Of a DNA stretch of 64,000 bases, positions 17,340-26,707 are shown piece after piece (position 1 is the stretch's first letter; each line of letters starts with the position of its first letter). Under the pieces are notes generated by a model. The model was given only the letters and a program-made list of their open reading frames with translations, did no database searches and was not told the DNA's origin. Location: the NCBI GenBank assembly GCA_964635325.1, contig CAZWOL010000003.1:11279-75278 (forward strand). The letters run 5' to 3'. The translations under genes were made by a program, and so were the position numbers. The DNA comes from BOG-1112 sp964635325 (GTDB taxonomy: Bacteria; Bdellovibrionota_B; Oligoflexia; Oligoflexales; Bog-1112).

Positions 17340-19031
17340 CTAATTCCTGTGGTGTTTTCCATGACCGAAAATACCGAACCAAGGCGAGCCAATCGCGTGC
17401 GTTGCATAAATCAAGCAAGAAGAAAGCACAAGACGGAGCGACTGAGTCAATGAGTCACCTTGTAGAACAACACCTTGGACCTCTGGAACCACAGATGGGG
17501 TTGAGACGAAAGAACTCTCTGGAACCTCTACTGGAGCTGCTTGGACTTCTGGAACCTCTACTGGAGCTGCTTGGACTTCTGGAACCTCTACTGGAGCTTG
17601 TGGATGAGATAGGTCCTCAGCAATATGGCGACGGACTCGTTCGATCAATTCTGGAACTGGAGGTGAACTCCGAAATTCGTTTGGAACGTGGGCAACCTGA
17701 ACACGATCGACAATCATTTGCGCTATTCTCTGCAAACGCGCCATTCTCTGGAAAACTAGGGGCAGCATATAGTCATTCTTCTCTTGCCAGCAGCGGATGG
17801 TGAGAATCAGCGAATCAAGCCGATCGTCCACCTGCTGAAGATAGCGAATGGGGACTATAGACACTTGACTTAAGAAGAAGCGCACCATCGCTTCACGTTG
17901 GTAACGGATGGCATAGGCAAGCGGTGTATCGTCGTCCAGAAAGTTAGCACCTATATGGGCAATTGCACTCTCTCGCTGTTCCGGCGCTGTGTGTAAGATA
18001 AGAAAGCGGGCAAACTCCAGGCGATTCTGCTCTGGGACATTACGGTCACCATCCCATGCAGCAACCATGGCCAAAAGCCGATACCGCAAGTCTGGGTAGG
18101 CTTCATGCAAATCCGAAATAATCTCCCCCGGTCGATGCCCTGCAAATTCCAAAAAGTACCTGAAACGCTCAAGCTCTCCTTCGAGCGCAAAGAAATTAAA
18201 GCTCCCATGATAGTACATAAGGCGATGCAAGAACGGCCCTCCAGGTCTGACCGTGGTCCAGTCAGCAGGCATCAGCGTAATGATGTCACCCGGCTCGTTA
18301 CCCATGATTAAAGGAGGAGGATTGTAGGCGAGCAGAGGTAGGTTGCCAGGACTCCGATTGGGTCCATCCCCACGGTAGATCCGAAATGGAACTTCTTGCA
18401 AACCAGCATCAAGGTAATGGAGGCGACCCTCAGCATCTGGAATGATCGGGCGAATAGGCCCGATTGCACCTATAATGCGCTGCGTCTGCAACAGTTGCCG
18501 GGCAAGTGCACGAGCAATATTATTTTCACCTTCAGTGGCACTGCAGGAATTGAGTATTAGCAAGCCACTCTCATCGAGCACCCGAGCTAGCTCAGGAATC
18601 TCCGAATTCTGTGAAATTCGTGCATCAGAATTTCCAAAATCAACTAGGAGAGAGTTCCCATGACCTGCGAAGTAAAGACTACTCACACTCCCCATCGGCA
18701 TCCTAGCAAGAATTTTACGAACTTCGGACAGTCCCGAGAGCACATATAGATCGACTTCGAAACCTAGCCTCCGCATGTGCAGGGCCATTTGGTCAATCTC
18801 CTGCATACAATGGTTCTGGTTGGTACCAACAAACATTACAAACCGACGACCCTCTCGGTATCCTAGGTTCTGGACAGAAACGTGCAAGGTCATTGCGGGA
18901 TCGGAATCTTCGTTTGCCGAGGCCTCCAGCGGGAGGAAGGAGAGGAACAAATTAAATACAAATATGATCTTATAGAACACAGCAGCCCCTAGATGTTGTA
19001 CATAATAGCCAGATCTGTACAGCATCTGCAT
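17340..19031 (-). CDS. Secreted caspase-like (clan CD) protein with repeat-rich tail
   Basis: About 563 residues from ATG 19031; an in-frame TTG at 19106 has no ribosome-binding site and the start remains uncertain. A signal peptide (IIFVFNLFLSFLPLEASANE) leads into a caspase-hemoglobinase-like domain: RRFVMFVGTNQ, LYFAGHG (His about 124) and LLILNSCSATEG (Cys about 163), the His-Cys dyad of clan CD peptidases. A helical middle part (DDDTPLAYAIRYQREAMVRF) resembles degenerate ankyrin repeats. The C-terminus holds PVEVPEVQA repeats encoded by perfect 30-base DNA repeats, then a hydrophobic segment (RLVLSSCLIYATHAIG). It is probably exported. Closest family (CHAT, C80-like or DUF4347-like) is undecided. 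Confidence 0.7.
   Translation of the reverse strand: MQMLYRSGYYVQHLGAAVFYKIIFVFNLFLSFLPLEASANEDSDPAMTLHVSVQNLGYREGRRFVMFVGTNQNHCMQEIDQMALHMRRLGFEVDLYVLSGLSEVRKILARMPMGSVSSLYFAGHGNSLLVDFGNSDARISQNSEIPELARVLDESGLLILNSCSATEGENNIARALARQLLQTQRIIGAIGPIRPIIPDAEGRLHYLDAGLQEVPFRIYRGDGPNRSPGNLPLLAYNPPPLIMGNEPGDIITLMPADWTTVRPGGPFLHRLMYYHGSFNFFALEGELERFRYFLEFAGHRPGEIISDLHEAYPDLRYRLLAMVAAWDGDRNVPEQNRLEFARFLILHTAPEQRESAIAHIGANFLDDDTPLAYAIRYQREAMVRFFLSQVSIVPIRYLQQVDDRLDSLILTIRCWQEKNDYMLPLVFQRMARLQRIAQMIVDRVQVAHVPNEFRSSPPVPELIERVRRHIAEDLSHPQAPVEVPEVQAAPVEVPEVQAAPVEVPESSFVSTPSVVPEVQGVVLQGDSLTQSLRLVLSSCLIYATHAIGSPWFGIFGHGKHHRN
17521..17597. repeat. 30-base coding tandem repeat
   Basis: The unit ggaacctctactggagctgc plus ttggacttct occurs perfectly at 17521-17550 and 17551-17580 and partly at 17581-17597. 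Read on the minus strand it encodes the ten-residue repeat APVEVPEVQA of the caspase-like protein. Identity at the DNA level implies recent expansion, and copy number may vary between strains. Confidence 0.9.
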
Positions 19032-19189
19032 TGTGAGAACAAACAAATAGCGGATGGAATCCGTCTGGCTAACTCTAGCCGACACTTGCCTCGGGGAGCT
19101 ATCCAAAGATTGAATATCGCGTGTGCGTTTAGACTTCCCTCATCGAAGATCCGGGCCTAAAGTACCCGACGGAAAGAGAGGCGAATATC

Positions 19190-21271
19190 ATGCACGCAAA
19201 ATTCACAAACGAACTCGTCCACGAAAGTTCCCCCTATCTTCAACAACATGCCAACAATCCAGTGCAATGGCTACCGTGGGGACAAAAGGCCCTCGACCGT
19301 GCACAGAGCGAGAACAAACCCATATTTTTGTCGATCGGTTACAGTTCCTGCCATTGGTGTCACGTCATGGAAAAAGAAAGTTTCATGGACGAAGCCACTG
19401 CAGAACTGCTGAATGAATTTTTTGTTCCCATAAAAGTCGACCGTGAAGAACGTCCAGATGTGGATCACATCTACATGACTGCCCTACAATCCATGACGGA
19501 GCAAGGCGGGTGGCCACTCAATATGTTTCTGACACCAAATGCAGAACCCTTCTATGGGGGAACCTTCTTTCCCAAAGAAGACAGCAAGCAGATTCCAAGC
19601 TTTCAAAAGGTACTTAAGACTATCGCACATACTTGGGAGCAAGATGCGACAGAGATCGTCAACCAGAGTAAGCATCTAACCCAACATGTGCGTGGTGAAC
19701 TCAACCGCATACTCCCTACACAAGAGGTACCCGATACACTCTTACAGAGCAGTATTGCTCAACTGGAAAGCCATGCCGATCGAGAGAATGGTGGTTTCTT
19801 CAGTGCTCCAAAATTTCCCCACGCATTTTATTTGGATCTTTACACCGAAGCTCTACGTGCTCAGGCTGTGGATGATCCCAATGTGCTTGCTCAGAGTCTG
19901 TGCTTTTCTTTACGCAAGATGGCGCAAGGTGGAATTTACGATCACCTTGCTGGAGGTTTTCATCGTTACAGCACAGACAGTGAGTGGTTGGTTCCACACT
20001 TTGAGAAAATGCTCTACGATAATGCAATTCTTGCGCAAACCTATCTGCAAGCTAGCAAGATAGTCGACACTCACTTCAACAAATCCATCGGACTTGCTAT
20101 TTGTGATTATGTTCTAAGTGAAATGACCCATCCTGAAGGAATGTTCTACTCCTCAACCGATGCGGATACTGACGGTGTTGAGGGTAAATTTTTTGTGTGG
20201 ACCAAACCTGAGATCTTGCAAGTTTTGGGCGAAAAGGATGGAGAGACTTTCTGTGCTATTTACAACATCACCCAAGATGCCTATGCACCATTTGACCCAT
20301 CACGGGGTACACCACCGCACGAATGGTTTGAAGGACATGTGTTGCACTTGCAAGCATCCTTAGAAAGCATATTGCACCAACACCAATACACTGAAGATCA
20401 GCTCCAGGTCTTGCGTGCAAAACTTTGGGAGCACCGCAAGGCGACACGTACAGCTCCATTTAGGGATGAGAAAATTCTAAGTTCCTGGAATGGACTCATG
20501 GTACAAGCGCTGACGATGGCCTACGAGGTGAGTGGCAATATGCGCTATTTTGAAGCTGCAAAAAACGCACTCGACAGCCTTTGGGTACATTTGATCGACT
20601 CCGAGCAAAGACTCAACACAACATGGAAGGATGGCAAAGCTCAGCATCAGGGTACGCTCGAAGATTATGCCAACATGATTGCAGCACTGCTTGCCTACCA
20701 CCGCATCGGTGGTTCGTTCACTTACTTGGAGAGAGCGCAGTGGCTTTGTGAGAAAGCTGTAAAATTGTTTTGGGACGAAGAAGAAGGATTTTTCTACTAC
20801 ACGGTCCCTCAAGCGGATTTGATCGTTCGTGCGAAAAATCTCTTTGACCAAGCACTGCCGAGTGCACACTCTGTCATGGCAAGCAACATCTTCTACCTCG
20901 GTCGTATTTTTGATGATGTCACCTATCATTCACAGCTAGGCCGCATGCTTTCCAATCTGACAGGCTTCATCGTAAAGACACCACACGCAGTCTCCTCGTT
21001 GATTAAGATCTACCATCGCAACTTGCGTTCAGCGAAAGATTACGTGTTGGTCGGAGCATCAGAATGTACACGACGCAAGCTTCTGCAACTTATGCTACCT
21101 GAGGATATTTTGCTGACAGAGAAAGACGCAACCCTTGCTCTTGTTAGAGACAAACTCAATAGTCCAGAAGCCACTCTCTACATTTGCCACGACCAACACT
21201 GTGAGGCTCCCATTCGTGGAGAGGAGACCATTCGTTTTTGGATTGAGAATATTTCACATGTGGAATATTGA
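19190..21271 (+). CDS. DUF255 thioredoxin-fold protein (YyaL/SPATA20-like)
   Basis: A 693-residue protein of the spermatogenesis-associated-20 family. The N-terminal thioredoxin-like domain contains SCHWCHVMEKESF (CHWC at 54-57), EERPDVDHIYM and GGWPLNMFLTP. The remainder is a six-hairpin alpha/alpha barrel (DNAILAQTYLQA, DEKILSSWNGLMVQAL). Molecular function is not established; catalytic roles in thiol chemistry or sugar epimerisation have been suggested from fold. Length is usual for the family. The start at 19190 is preceded by GAGAGG. No signal peptide, so cytoplasmic. It opens the plus-strand run leading to the exported glycosyltransferases but is probably not functionally tied to them. 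Confidence 0.92.
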   Translation: MHAKFTNELVHESSPYLQQHANNPVQWLPWGQKALDRAQSENKPIFLSIGYSSCHWCHVMEKESFMDEATAELLNEFFVPIKVDREERPDVDHIYMTALQSMTEQGGWPLNMFLTPNAEPFYGGTFFPKEDSKQIPSFQKVLKTIAHTWEQDATEIVNQSKHLTQHVRGELNRILPTQEVPDTLLQSSIAQLESHADRENGGFFSAPKFPHAFYLDLYTEALRAQAVDDPNVLAQSLCFSLRKMAQGGIYDHLAGGFHRYSTDSEWLVPHFEKMLYDNAILAQTYLQASKIVDTHFNKSIGLAICDYVLSEMTHPEGMFYSSTDADTDGVEGKFFVWTKPEILQVLGEKDGETFCAIYNITQDAYAPFDPSRGTPPHEWFEGHVLHLQASLESILHQHQYTEDQLQVLRAKLWEHRKATRTAPFRDEKILSSWNGLMVQALTMAYEVSGNMRYFEAAKNALDSLWVHLIDSEQRLNTTWKDGKAQHQGTLEDYANMIAALLAYHRIGGSFTYLERAQWLCEKAVKLFWDEEEGFFYYTVPQADLIVRAKNLFDQALPSAHSVMASNIFYLGRIFDDVTYHSQLGRMLSNLTGFIVKTPHAVSSLIKIYHRNLRSAKDYVLVGASECTRRKLLQLMLPEDILLTEKDATLALVRDKLNSPEATLYICHDQHCEAPIRGEETIRFWIENISHVEY

Positions 21272-21390
21272 TACGTCTCGACACACGTTCGCTTGAGTTG
21301 AGAACAGAGGGGTGGGGTGCATTCGCCCTCAGTGAAAAAAGAGGCCATTCGAGGTTTTTTTTCGCCCCCCTACATCAAGGATGCACTCCT

Positions 21391-22941
21391 ATGATTTCCA
21401 TTTTAAAATCTACAATTCTTAGCCTTTTGATTGGTTCATCGACATTGCTTTATGCAGACGACCTAAGTTCAAAACCTGTGCGTCTGAGTGATCTCGATCT
21501 ACGAGGCTCAACTGCGCTGATGCGAGCAGCTCGACATGCAGACGTTGCTGCACTAAAGCAATACCTACCATGGAAAGCGGTCATCAATATCCAAAATCCT
21601 TATACCGCTAAGACAGCTCTTGCAGAATGCGTCGAACACTACACCTCAGAGCGTGCTGCTTCTTATAAGCGGAGTATTGGACTTTTACTAGAGGCAGGTG
21701 CAGACCCTCGTCGTCAGGATCGACAACAAAAATCTGTACTCGATATTTTAGAGTCTTTAAAAGAGAGCATTCCACAACGCATTCACAACAAGATCCAAGC
21801 AAAAGCTAAGGAACTTGATCGACTGGAAGCCTTAATCCATGATCCAAAGTATGGTTCCAACGCACTCATGTATGCGACTGCAGCGAGTGAGACGGAAACT
21901 GTTCTCAAACTCCTAGGCAGCGGGGTGAATCCAAATGTTGTCAATCCTATCAACGGGCAGACGGCTCTCTTTTTTGCGATCCGAATGAACAATGCGAATC
22001 TTATACAGACGCTCTTGAATTTTGGTGCGGATCCCTACATCCGGGAGAGGCCAGACGTACAAAAAAAAGCCTTTTGTAATAAAAAGGCCTTCACTCCAAA
22101 TGAGTTGCTACAGAAAACCAACAGACTCCCAGTGGACTACAATCTTGCACACCTTGCGGTGCAAAGCGTACCCACGCGTACTTTAGAGGACGTTCCTGTA
22201 CTCAATACGCTCTTTGATGGGATCTATGTTTTGAATCTAGACCATGCCCAAGATCGCTACCAACGTTTCTCCAAACAATTGCGACAGATAGGATCACCTT
22301 CGGTTGAGCGTGTAGCTGGTATTTACTTCAACGAAAAGTATGGCAAAAATCCGGGCTATCATCACAAAGATCTCGGCTTCTTAGATTGGAATTTCTTTAA
22401 AACACGAATGGCCTATGGAGAGAGACTCTCTGATAACATTCGCCAAGGTCAGGCAGCGGTTCTGCTTGGACATTATGAAATCATTAAGAAAGCCCATCGT
22501 GAAGGAAAGCAGCAGGTTCTTATTTTCGAGGACGACATACACTTCAAACCCACTCTAATAGACGATGTTATCAAAGCTTTTGAAATACTGAGCAGTCAGC
22601 CTGCTTACAAAGATTGGCACCTACTTTACTTGGATGGGAACCTACAGTTTGAATGGTTGCAAATAGCGGAACAACAGCATGATGCTTCTGACTTTCTGGT
22701 TCGCATTGATACAATGATGATGTCCGCTTCTGCATACGTAGTACGTCATACCATTTTTGAAGAGATCTTACGTCGCATCGAAGAAATTTTTGACAAAGAC
22801 AAGCGCAAGATTCCTGCTATCGATGTTATTCTTGCTGAAATTCAGAATGATTATAAAAATTCGTATTTCATCAGTACGCTACCTGCTTTTCAATACGATG
22901 CTGGTTTGAGTTTAATTATGGATGACAAACGGCAATATTGA
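21391..22941 (+). CDS. Exported ankyrin-repeat + GT25 glycosyltransferase (copy 1)
   Basis: A 516-residue two-domain protein. Signal peptide ILKSTILSLLIGSSTLLYA is followed by ankyrin repeats at about 38-215 (GSTALMRAARHADVAAL, GSNALMYATAASETETVL, GQTALFFAIRMNNANLIQTL). A GT25 domain at about 276-500 begins IYVLNLDHAQDRYQRF, typical of LPS glycosyltransferases and collagen galactosyltransferases, and contains VLIFEDDIHF with the acidic EDD (380-382) that substitutes for DxD. The GT25 family uses UDP-galactose or similar donors. Export of such an enzyme is unusual and suggests action outside the cytoplasm. ATG 21391 has AAGG ten bases upstream; an upstream in-frame start lacks a signal peptide. 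The next gene is a diverged paralogue. Confidence 0.82.
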   Translation: MISILKSTILSLLIGSSTLLYADDLSSKPVRLSDLDLRGSTALMRAARHADVAALKQYLPWKAVINIQNPYTAKTALAECVEHYTSERAASYKRSIGLLLEAGADPRRQDRQQKSVLDILESLKESIPQRIHNKIQAKAKELDRLEALIHDPKYGSNALMYATAASETETVLKLLGSGVNPNVVNPINGQTALFFAIRMNNANLIQTLLNFGADPYIRERPDVQKKAFCNKKAFTPNELLQKTNRLPVDYNLAHLAVQSVPTRTLEDVPVLNTLFDGIYVLNLDHAQDRYQRFSKQLRQIGSPSVERVAGIYFNEKYGKNPGYHHKDLGFLDWNFFKTRMAYGERLSDNIRQGQAAVLLGHYEIIKKAHREGKQQVLIFEDDIHFKPTLIDDVIKAFEILSSQPAYKDWHLLYLDGNLQFEWLQIAEQQHDASDFLVRIDTMMMSASAYVVRHTIFEEILRRIEEIFDKDKRKIPAIDVILAEIQNDYKNSYFISTLPAFQYDAGLSLIMDDKRQY

Positions 22942-23037
22942 CGAGACAATAATAGCGAGTGATTTCTCCTCGCTTTGTTTTTTCATCATGCTAAGATTCG
23001 CGACCAATCGATGCTAACACTTTCTCATGAGGCATTC

Positions 23038-24549
23038 ATGCGGATACTTATCATTTTCTTAGCGTTTCTGTTTCTTCTAGACTTTGTAGCCTTGCCTATG
23101 GACATCAAGGCATCTGCAGAGCCTGCAAAGCTTCATTTACTACGACCGACCGATCTCGACCCCAATGGTTCTACAGCATTGATGCGCGCCGCAAGCGTAG
23201 CAGACCTTGAGACTCTCAACGATGCACTCATTTCTACAAATTTTGTCAATTTTCAGAATCCCTATACTAAAAAAACGGCTCTAGCATTATGCATAGAACG
23301 TTACGATCGTTCACGAGCTCAAGACTTTAATGAGGCAATTCTAAGTTTGCTTGCAGCAGGTGCGGATCCACGCATCCAAGATTGGAGTCAAAAGTCTGTG
23401 ATGGATGCCCTGAGTAGCGAAGGTGCTATGCTTCCTAAGCATATTCAAGAAAGGATTCATGCTAAAGCAAATCGCTTGGACTCGCTAGAACAGCTTGTTC
23501 CTCTATACGAATCCAATGCACTGATGTTTGCCGCAGAAAGAAATGACAAGCAGCGTGCTTTAGAATTACTAAAAGAAGGAGTCAACCCGAATGTTGTGAA
23601 TATAATGAGTGGAAAAACCGCAATCTTCTTTGCAATTCAACGCGGTCACGAGGACCTTACACAGGTGCTCCTCAACTTTGGAGCCGATCCTTTTCTGCGC
23701 GAGCATCCACGGAATGTGATCAAAAGTTTTCGTAACAAAGCATCCTATACAGCAATAGAACTGCTGCAAAACAGTCGCAAAATGACTCTTGATCTAAACC
23801 AAGCGCATCTAATAACACAGAATGTGAAAGTGACAGATGATAATGACCAAGCCCTCCTCAATAAGTACTTTGATCGCATATATGTGATTGACAGTGAACA
23901 AGGCCGCTATGAGAGCTTTCTAAAGCGACTTCAATACATAGGAAACCCACAAGTCGAGCTGATCTCAGGCTCTTATTTCCAAAGCACAGATTACAATCAT
24001 AGCACTCTGGGAACCTTGGATTGGTCATTTTTTGATAAACGTACAACAGGTGCGGGTCAAGTTGCAGACAGAGCACGTCGAGCACAAACGGCTCTAGGAC
24101 TGAAACATTATGAAGCTATAAAAAAAGCGAAACGTGAGGGTCGAAAGCAAATTCTCATTTTGGAAGCTAACATTCACTTCAAACCAAGTTTTGTCGGTGA
24201 CGTTCTAAAAGCGATGAGAATGCTCGACAGCGAAGCAAGCTGTGAAGAGTGGGGGCTCCTTTACTTGGATGGCAATCTCCATTCACCTTGGTTGAGTATA
24301 ACTCCGCATCAAAGTGATAAGTCCGATTTTTTAGTTCATATAGATTCCATGATGCTGACAAACTCTGCCTATGTGGTTCGGCATACCCTTTTTGACGAAA
24401 TCATTAGCCGCTTCGAAGCGATTTTTGACAAGGAAAAGCTCTTGGTTCCACCCTTTGATATGCTGTTGGCTGAAATTCAGAGCAATTACAAGAACGCATA
24501 TTTTCTAAGCACACTACCTGCGTATAGATTCGATGCAAAACTACCGTGA
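23038..24549 (+). CDS. Exported ankyrin-repeat + GT25-like protein (copy 2, degenerate active site)
   Basis: A 503-residue paralogue of the preceding protein, alignable throughout: signal peptide (ILIIFLAFLFLLDFVALP), ankyrin region (GSTALMRAASVADLETL, SNALMFAAERNDKQRAL, GKTAIFFAIQRGHEDLTQVL) and GT25-like domain (IYVIDSEQGRYESFLKRL). Where copy 1 has LIFEDDIHF, this copy reads LILEANIHF (376-378), so two acidic or metal-binding positions are changed and catalysis is doubtful. LLYLDGNL is kept in both. The ATG at 23038 has GAGG 6 bases upstream. Its 3' end overlaps the sulfatase gene by 9 bases, tail to tail. It may act as a binding-only partner of copy 1 or be under relaxed selection. Confidence 0.8.
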   Translation: MRILIIFLAFLFLLDFVALPMDIKASAEPAKLHLLRPTDLDPNGSTALMRAASVADLETLNDALISTNFVNFQNPYTKKTALALCIERYDRSRAQDFNEAILSLLAAGADPRIQDWSQKSVMDALSSEGAMLPKHIQERIHAKANRLDSLEQLVPLYESNALMFAAERNDKQRALELLKEGVNPNVVNIMSGKTAIFFAIQRGHEDLTQVLLNFGADPFLREHPRNVIKSFRNKASYTAIELLQNSRKMTLDLNQAHLITQNVKVTDDNDQALLNKYFDRIYVIDSEQGRYESFLKRLQYIGNPQVELISGSYFQSTDYNHSTLGTLDWSFFDKRTTGAGQVADRARRAQTALGLKHYEAIKKAKREGRKQILILEANIHFKPSFVGDVLKAMRMLDSEASCEEWGLLYLDGNLHSPWLSITPHQSDKSDFLVHIDSMMLTNSAYVVRHTLFDEIISRFEAIFDKEKLLVPPFDMLLAEIQSNYKNAYFLSTLPAYRFDAKLP

Positions 24550-26541
24550 TTTCTCTCTTATTAGACGATTCATGAATTTTACGAAGACTGGATGTCCAAT
24601 GTATTCGGTGGCATCAAGCTCTTCATTGGGTAATTCAAGTTCGTGGTCATCAAAATCTTGTAAATGCAAAAAATCAATATCATCCTCACTCAAATTTTCA
24701 ATAAGCTTGAGTGACTGCGGTTGAAAATTTGAACCTCCTGTATTTTTGAGGCGGACAACGAGTTTGTAGGGATATCCATAGAATGCAAGCTCGTTGCTGC
24801 TCACGCGGGTTGTCGAGACCACATGATTTTTGAGATCGTTGATAGGCCTCCCATCAAACCAAGGTGCTAGTGTATCGAAGATTCCAAAGTACTCGAAGAG
24901 TGTCGGAAAAACATCAGCGTGTGTGGAAACACGCGTAAGTTGTGCATCTGCAAATCGATGGAGTGATGGATCATCTTTTGGAAATTTGAAATAGAGTGGA
25001 ACATGGCTCAACTCCTTAGAGATTGGATAATTGCCATGATTGCTATAGGGGATATTGGTCGGAAAAATTTCTCCATGATCGCTCACCGTCACGATAATGG
25101 ACGAATCGAAACGATTGATCTGCTGCAATGTGCGAATAAAGTTGCTTAGCAAGCGATCATGATAGCGCAACCCGTTGCGATAAGCCCATTCACTGGCTTG
25201 CTGTCCTGGTTTTTTTGGGTATTCATCTTGAGCTTCCCAAAGTTGAGGAGTATGCCCACCGAGTGTATGCAGTATAAAGAGATTGCCTTCATCGGAGGCA
25301 TTTGCGACAACCCTTAGCATCTGCTCAAACTTTTGGGCGTCGGTGTTGAATCTTTCTGAGTAAAAGGCTGAAGGAATAATGCCTGACTCGACACATTCAT
25401 CAAATAAATAGCTCTGCAGCCCCCAATTCAACTGGGCATTGCTAACGATGCTCGGAGCTTGGTAAATGTTTTCTGTGTAATGATGTCGCTTGCTAAGACA
25501 GATATAATTTTCGTTGCTCACCGCATGGATCTTATATCCAAGTTTATGCTTAAATATGTAAAGAGGCAGCGCTCCAAGCTCGGTTTCTGCCGCTCCTGCT
25601 GCGTAGTATTTATATGCAGCAAGACCTTGGAATAGTGCAAATGTTGCAGTGAGGGTCGATGTTGCTCCGCTAATGCGAAGCTTGGTATAAATCGAGTGCT
25701 CTTTCAATGCAAGCATTTGTGGTACATAGCCAGCATCGACGTAGTCATCACGAATAGTATCGAGAATCAAAAGAAAAATATTAGGCCGACGTGCAATACT
25801 CAGATCCAGTCTATCCACAAACTCTTGGGCCTTGAGTTCACGCTCCCTAAAACTTTTGCCATAGGGTGCTCTTTTTTTAGGATCGAAGCGAGGCAGTCCA
25901 TGTCTATTCAATCCAGATTCTTTGAAACCTTCGAGATCATAGGGACTACCTGTATCTTTGTGAATACCATCTATGTCAAAACCAAATGTGTTGAATCCAT
26001 TTTCATATCCAAATACAGACGGAGCTTCCGATGAATCGATATGGGCCGTTCGATCTTGGATGACAAAATGCTGACTGGTTTTTTTTATATCACACGGTTG
26101 CTGTACAATCTTTTCTCCATTTAACGCAGTTCCCAATTCAAGATCAAGACAGTGGCGACTGTGTGCTAGGCGCAATTGTATTTTATTGTCGTTGGGCAGC
26201 CTTTCCATAAAGAAACTCTGGTTCAGATCTCCTGTGCAACTAGAAGAAACAAGTCCAACACCTGCCTTTAAACTGCGAAATGGTAAATCAAGACATTTTC
26301 GAGTTCTTGCGTTTCGAAAAACATACTGGCGATTGGGTTCGGGCTGCACTTCAAAAATCTGACTGTCGGTTTCATTACAATCCCATAAGAGGATTTTGGC
26401 TCCGCTATTTTGTGATTTAAATTCAACATCGAGACAGCGACCAGAAATCGCAGAATTCAATTTGATGGAGCCAGACGCCAGAGCTTCTAGACACAGCAAC
26501 GCATGCGCCAAAAAAACACATAGAATGCCTACATTCATCAT
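24541..26541 (-). CDS. Exported ricin-B lectin + sulfatase/alkaline-phosphatase-superfamily protein
   Basis: A 666-residue secreted protein. Signal peptide ILCVFLAHALLCLEALASG precedes a beta-trefoil of three ricin-B repeats at about 24-162 (GRCLDVEF, RKCLDLPF and RHCLDLEL, each with a later paired Cys) that should bind carbohydrate. A linker with DIDGIHKDTG and FKESGLNRHG (DxxGhxxxG pattern) leads to a sulfatase-fold domain from about 253 (NIFLLILDTIRDDYV). GATSTLT probably supplies the Thr nucleophile and VTVSDHGEIF the metal-binding Asp-His. Because the nucleophile is Thr, not Cys, it resembles phosphoethanolamine or phosphoglycerol transferases or phosphodiesterases rather than arylsulfatases. 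Convergent with the ankyrin-GT25 pair. Confidence 0.8.
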   Translation of the reverse strand: MMNVGILCVFLAHALLCLEALASGSIKLNSAISGRCLDVEFKSQNSGAKILLWDCNETDSQIFEVQPEPNRQYVFRNARTRKCLDLPFRSLKAGVGLVSSSCTGDLNQSFFMERLPNDNKIQLRLAHSRHCLDLELGTALNGEKIVQQPCDIKKTSQHFVIQDRTAHIDSSEAPSVFGYENGFNTFGFDIDGIHKDTGSPYDLEGFKESGLNRHGLPRFDPKKRAPYGKSFRERELKAQEFVDRLDLSIARRPNIFLLILDTIRDDYVDAGYVPQMLALKEHSIYTKLRISGATSTLTATFALFQGLAAYKYYAAGAAETELGALPLYIFKHKLGYKIHAVSNENYICLSKRHHYTENIYQAPSIVSNAQLNWGLQSYLFDECVESGIIPSAFYSERFNTDAQKFEQMLRVVANASDEGNLFILHTLGGHTPQLWEAQDEYPKKPGQQASEWAYRNGLRYHDRLLSNFIRTLQQINRFDSSIIVTVSDHGEIFPTNIPYSNHGNYPISKELSHVPLYFKFPKDDPSLHRFADAQLTRVSTHADVFPTLFEYFGIFDTLAPWFDGRPINDLKNHVVSTTRVSSNELAFYGYPYKLVVRLKNTGGSNFQPQSLKLIENLSEDDIDFLHLQDFDDHELELPNEELDATEYIGHPVFVKFMNRLIREKSR

Positions 26542-26707
26542 CGAGTTCCCCTATCTATTGCGTAGAAAAAGATATTAGGGGCTTCGGACTTAATAGAACA
26601 TGAAAATGCCCTGGCAGATTCACAAACTAAATGCTAACTATGCTTACTTTTTTGTGTTGCGCACAAAGGTGCTGCTGAGAATAATTACAAATAAAGGAAG
26701 CTATGCT

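Noticed and set aside
21330..21368. A-run/T-run region as a terminator after the DUF255 gene
   Set aside because: The A- and T-rich arms do not pair into a stable GC stem when written out.
21268..21391. Upstream extension of ankyrin-GT25 copy 1
   Set aside because: It would bury the clear signal peptide inside the protein and uses a TTG overlapping the DUF255 gene end; ATG 21391 has an AAGG.
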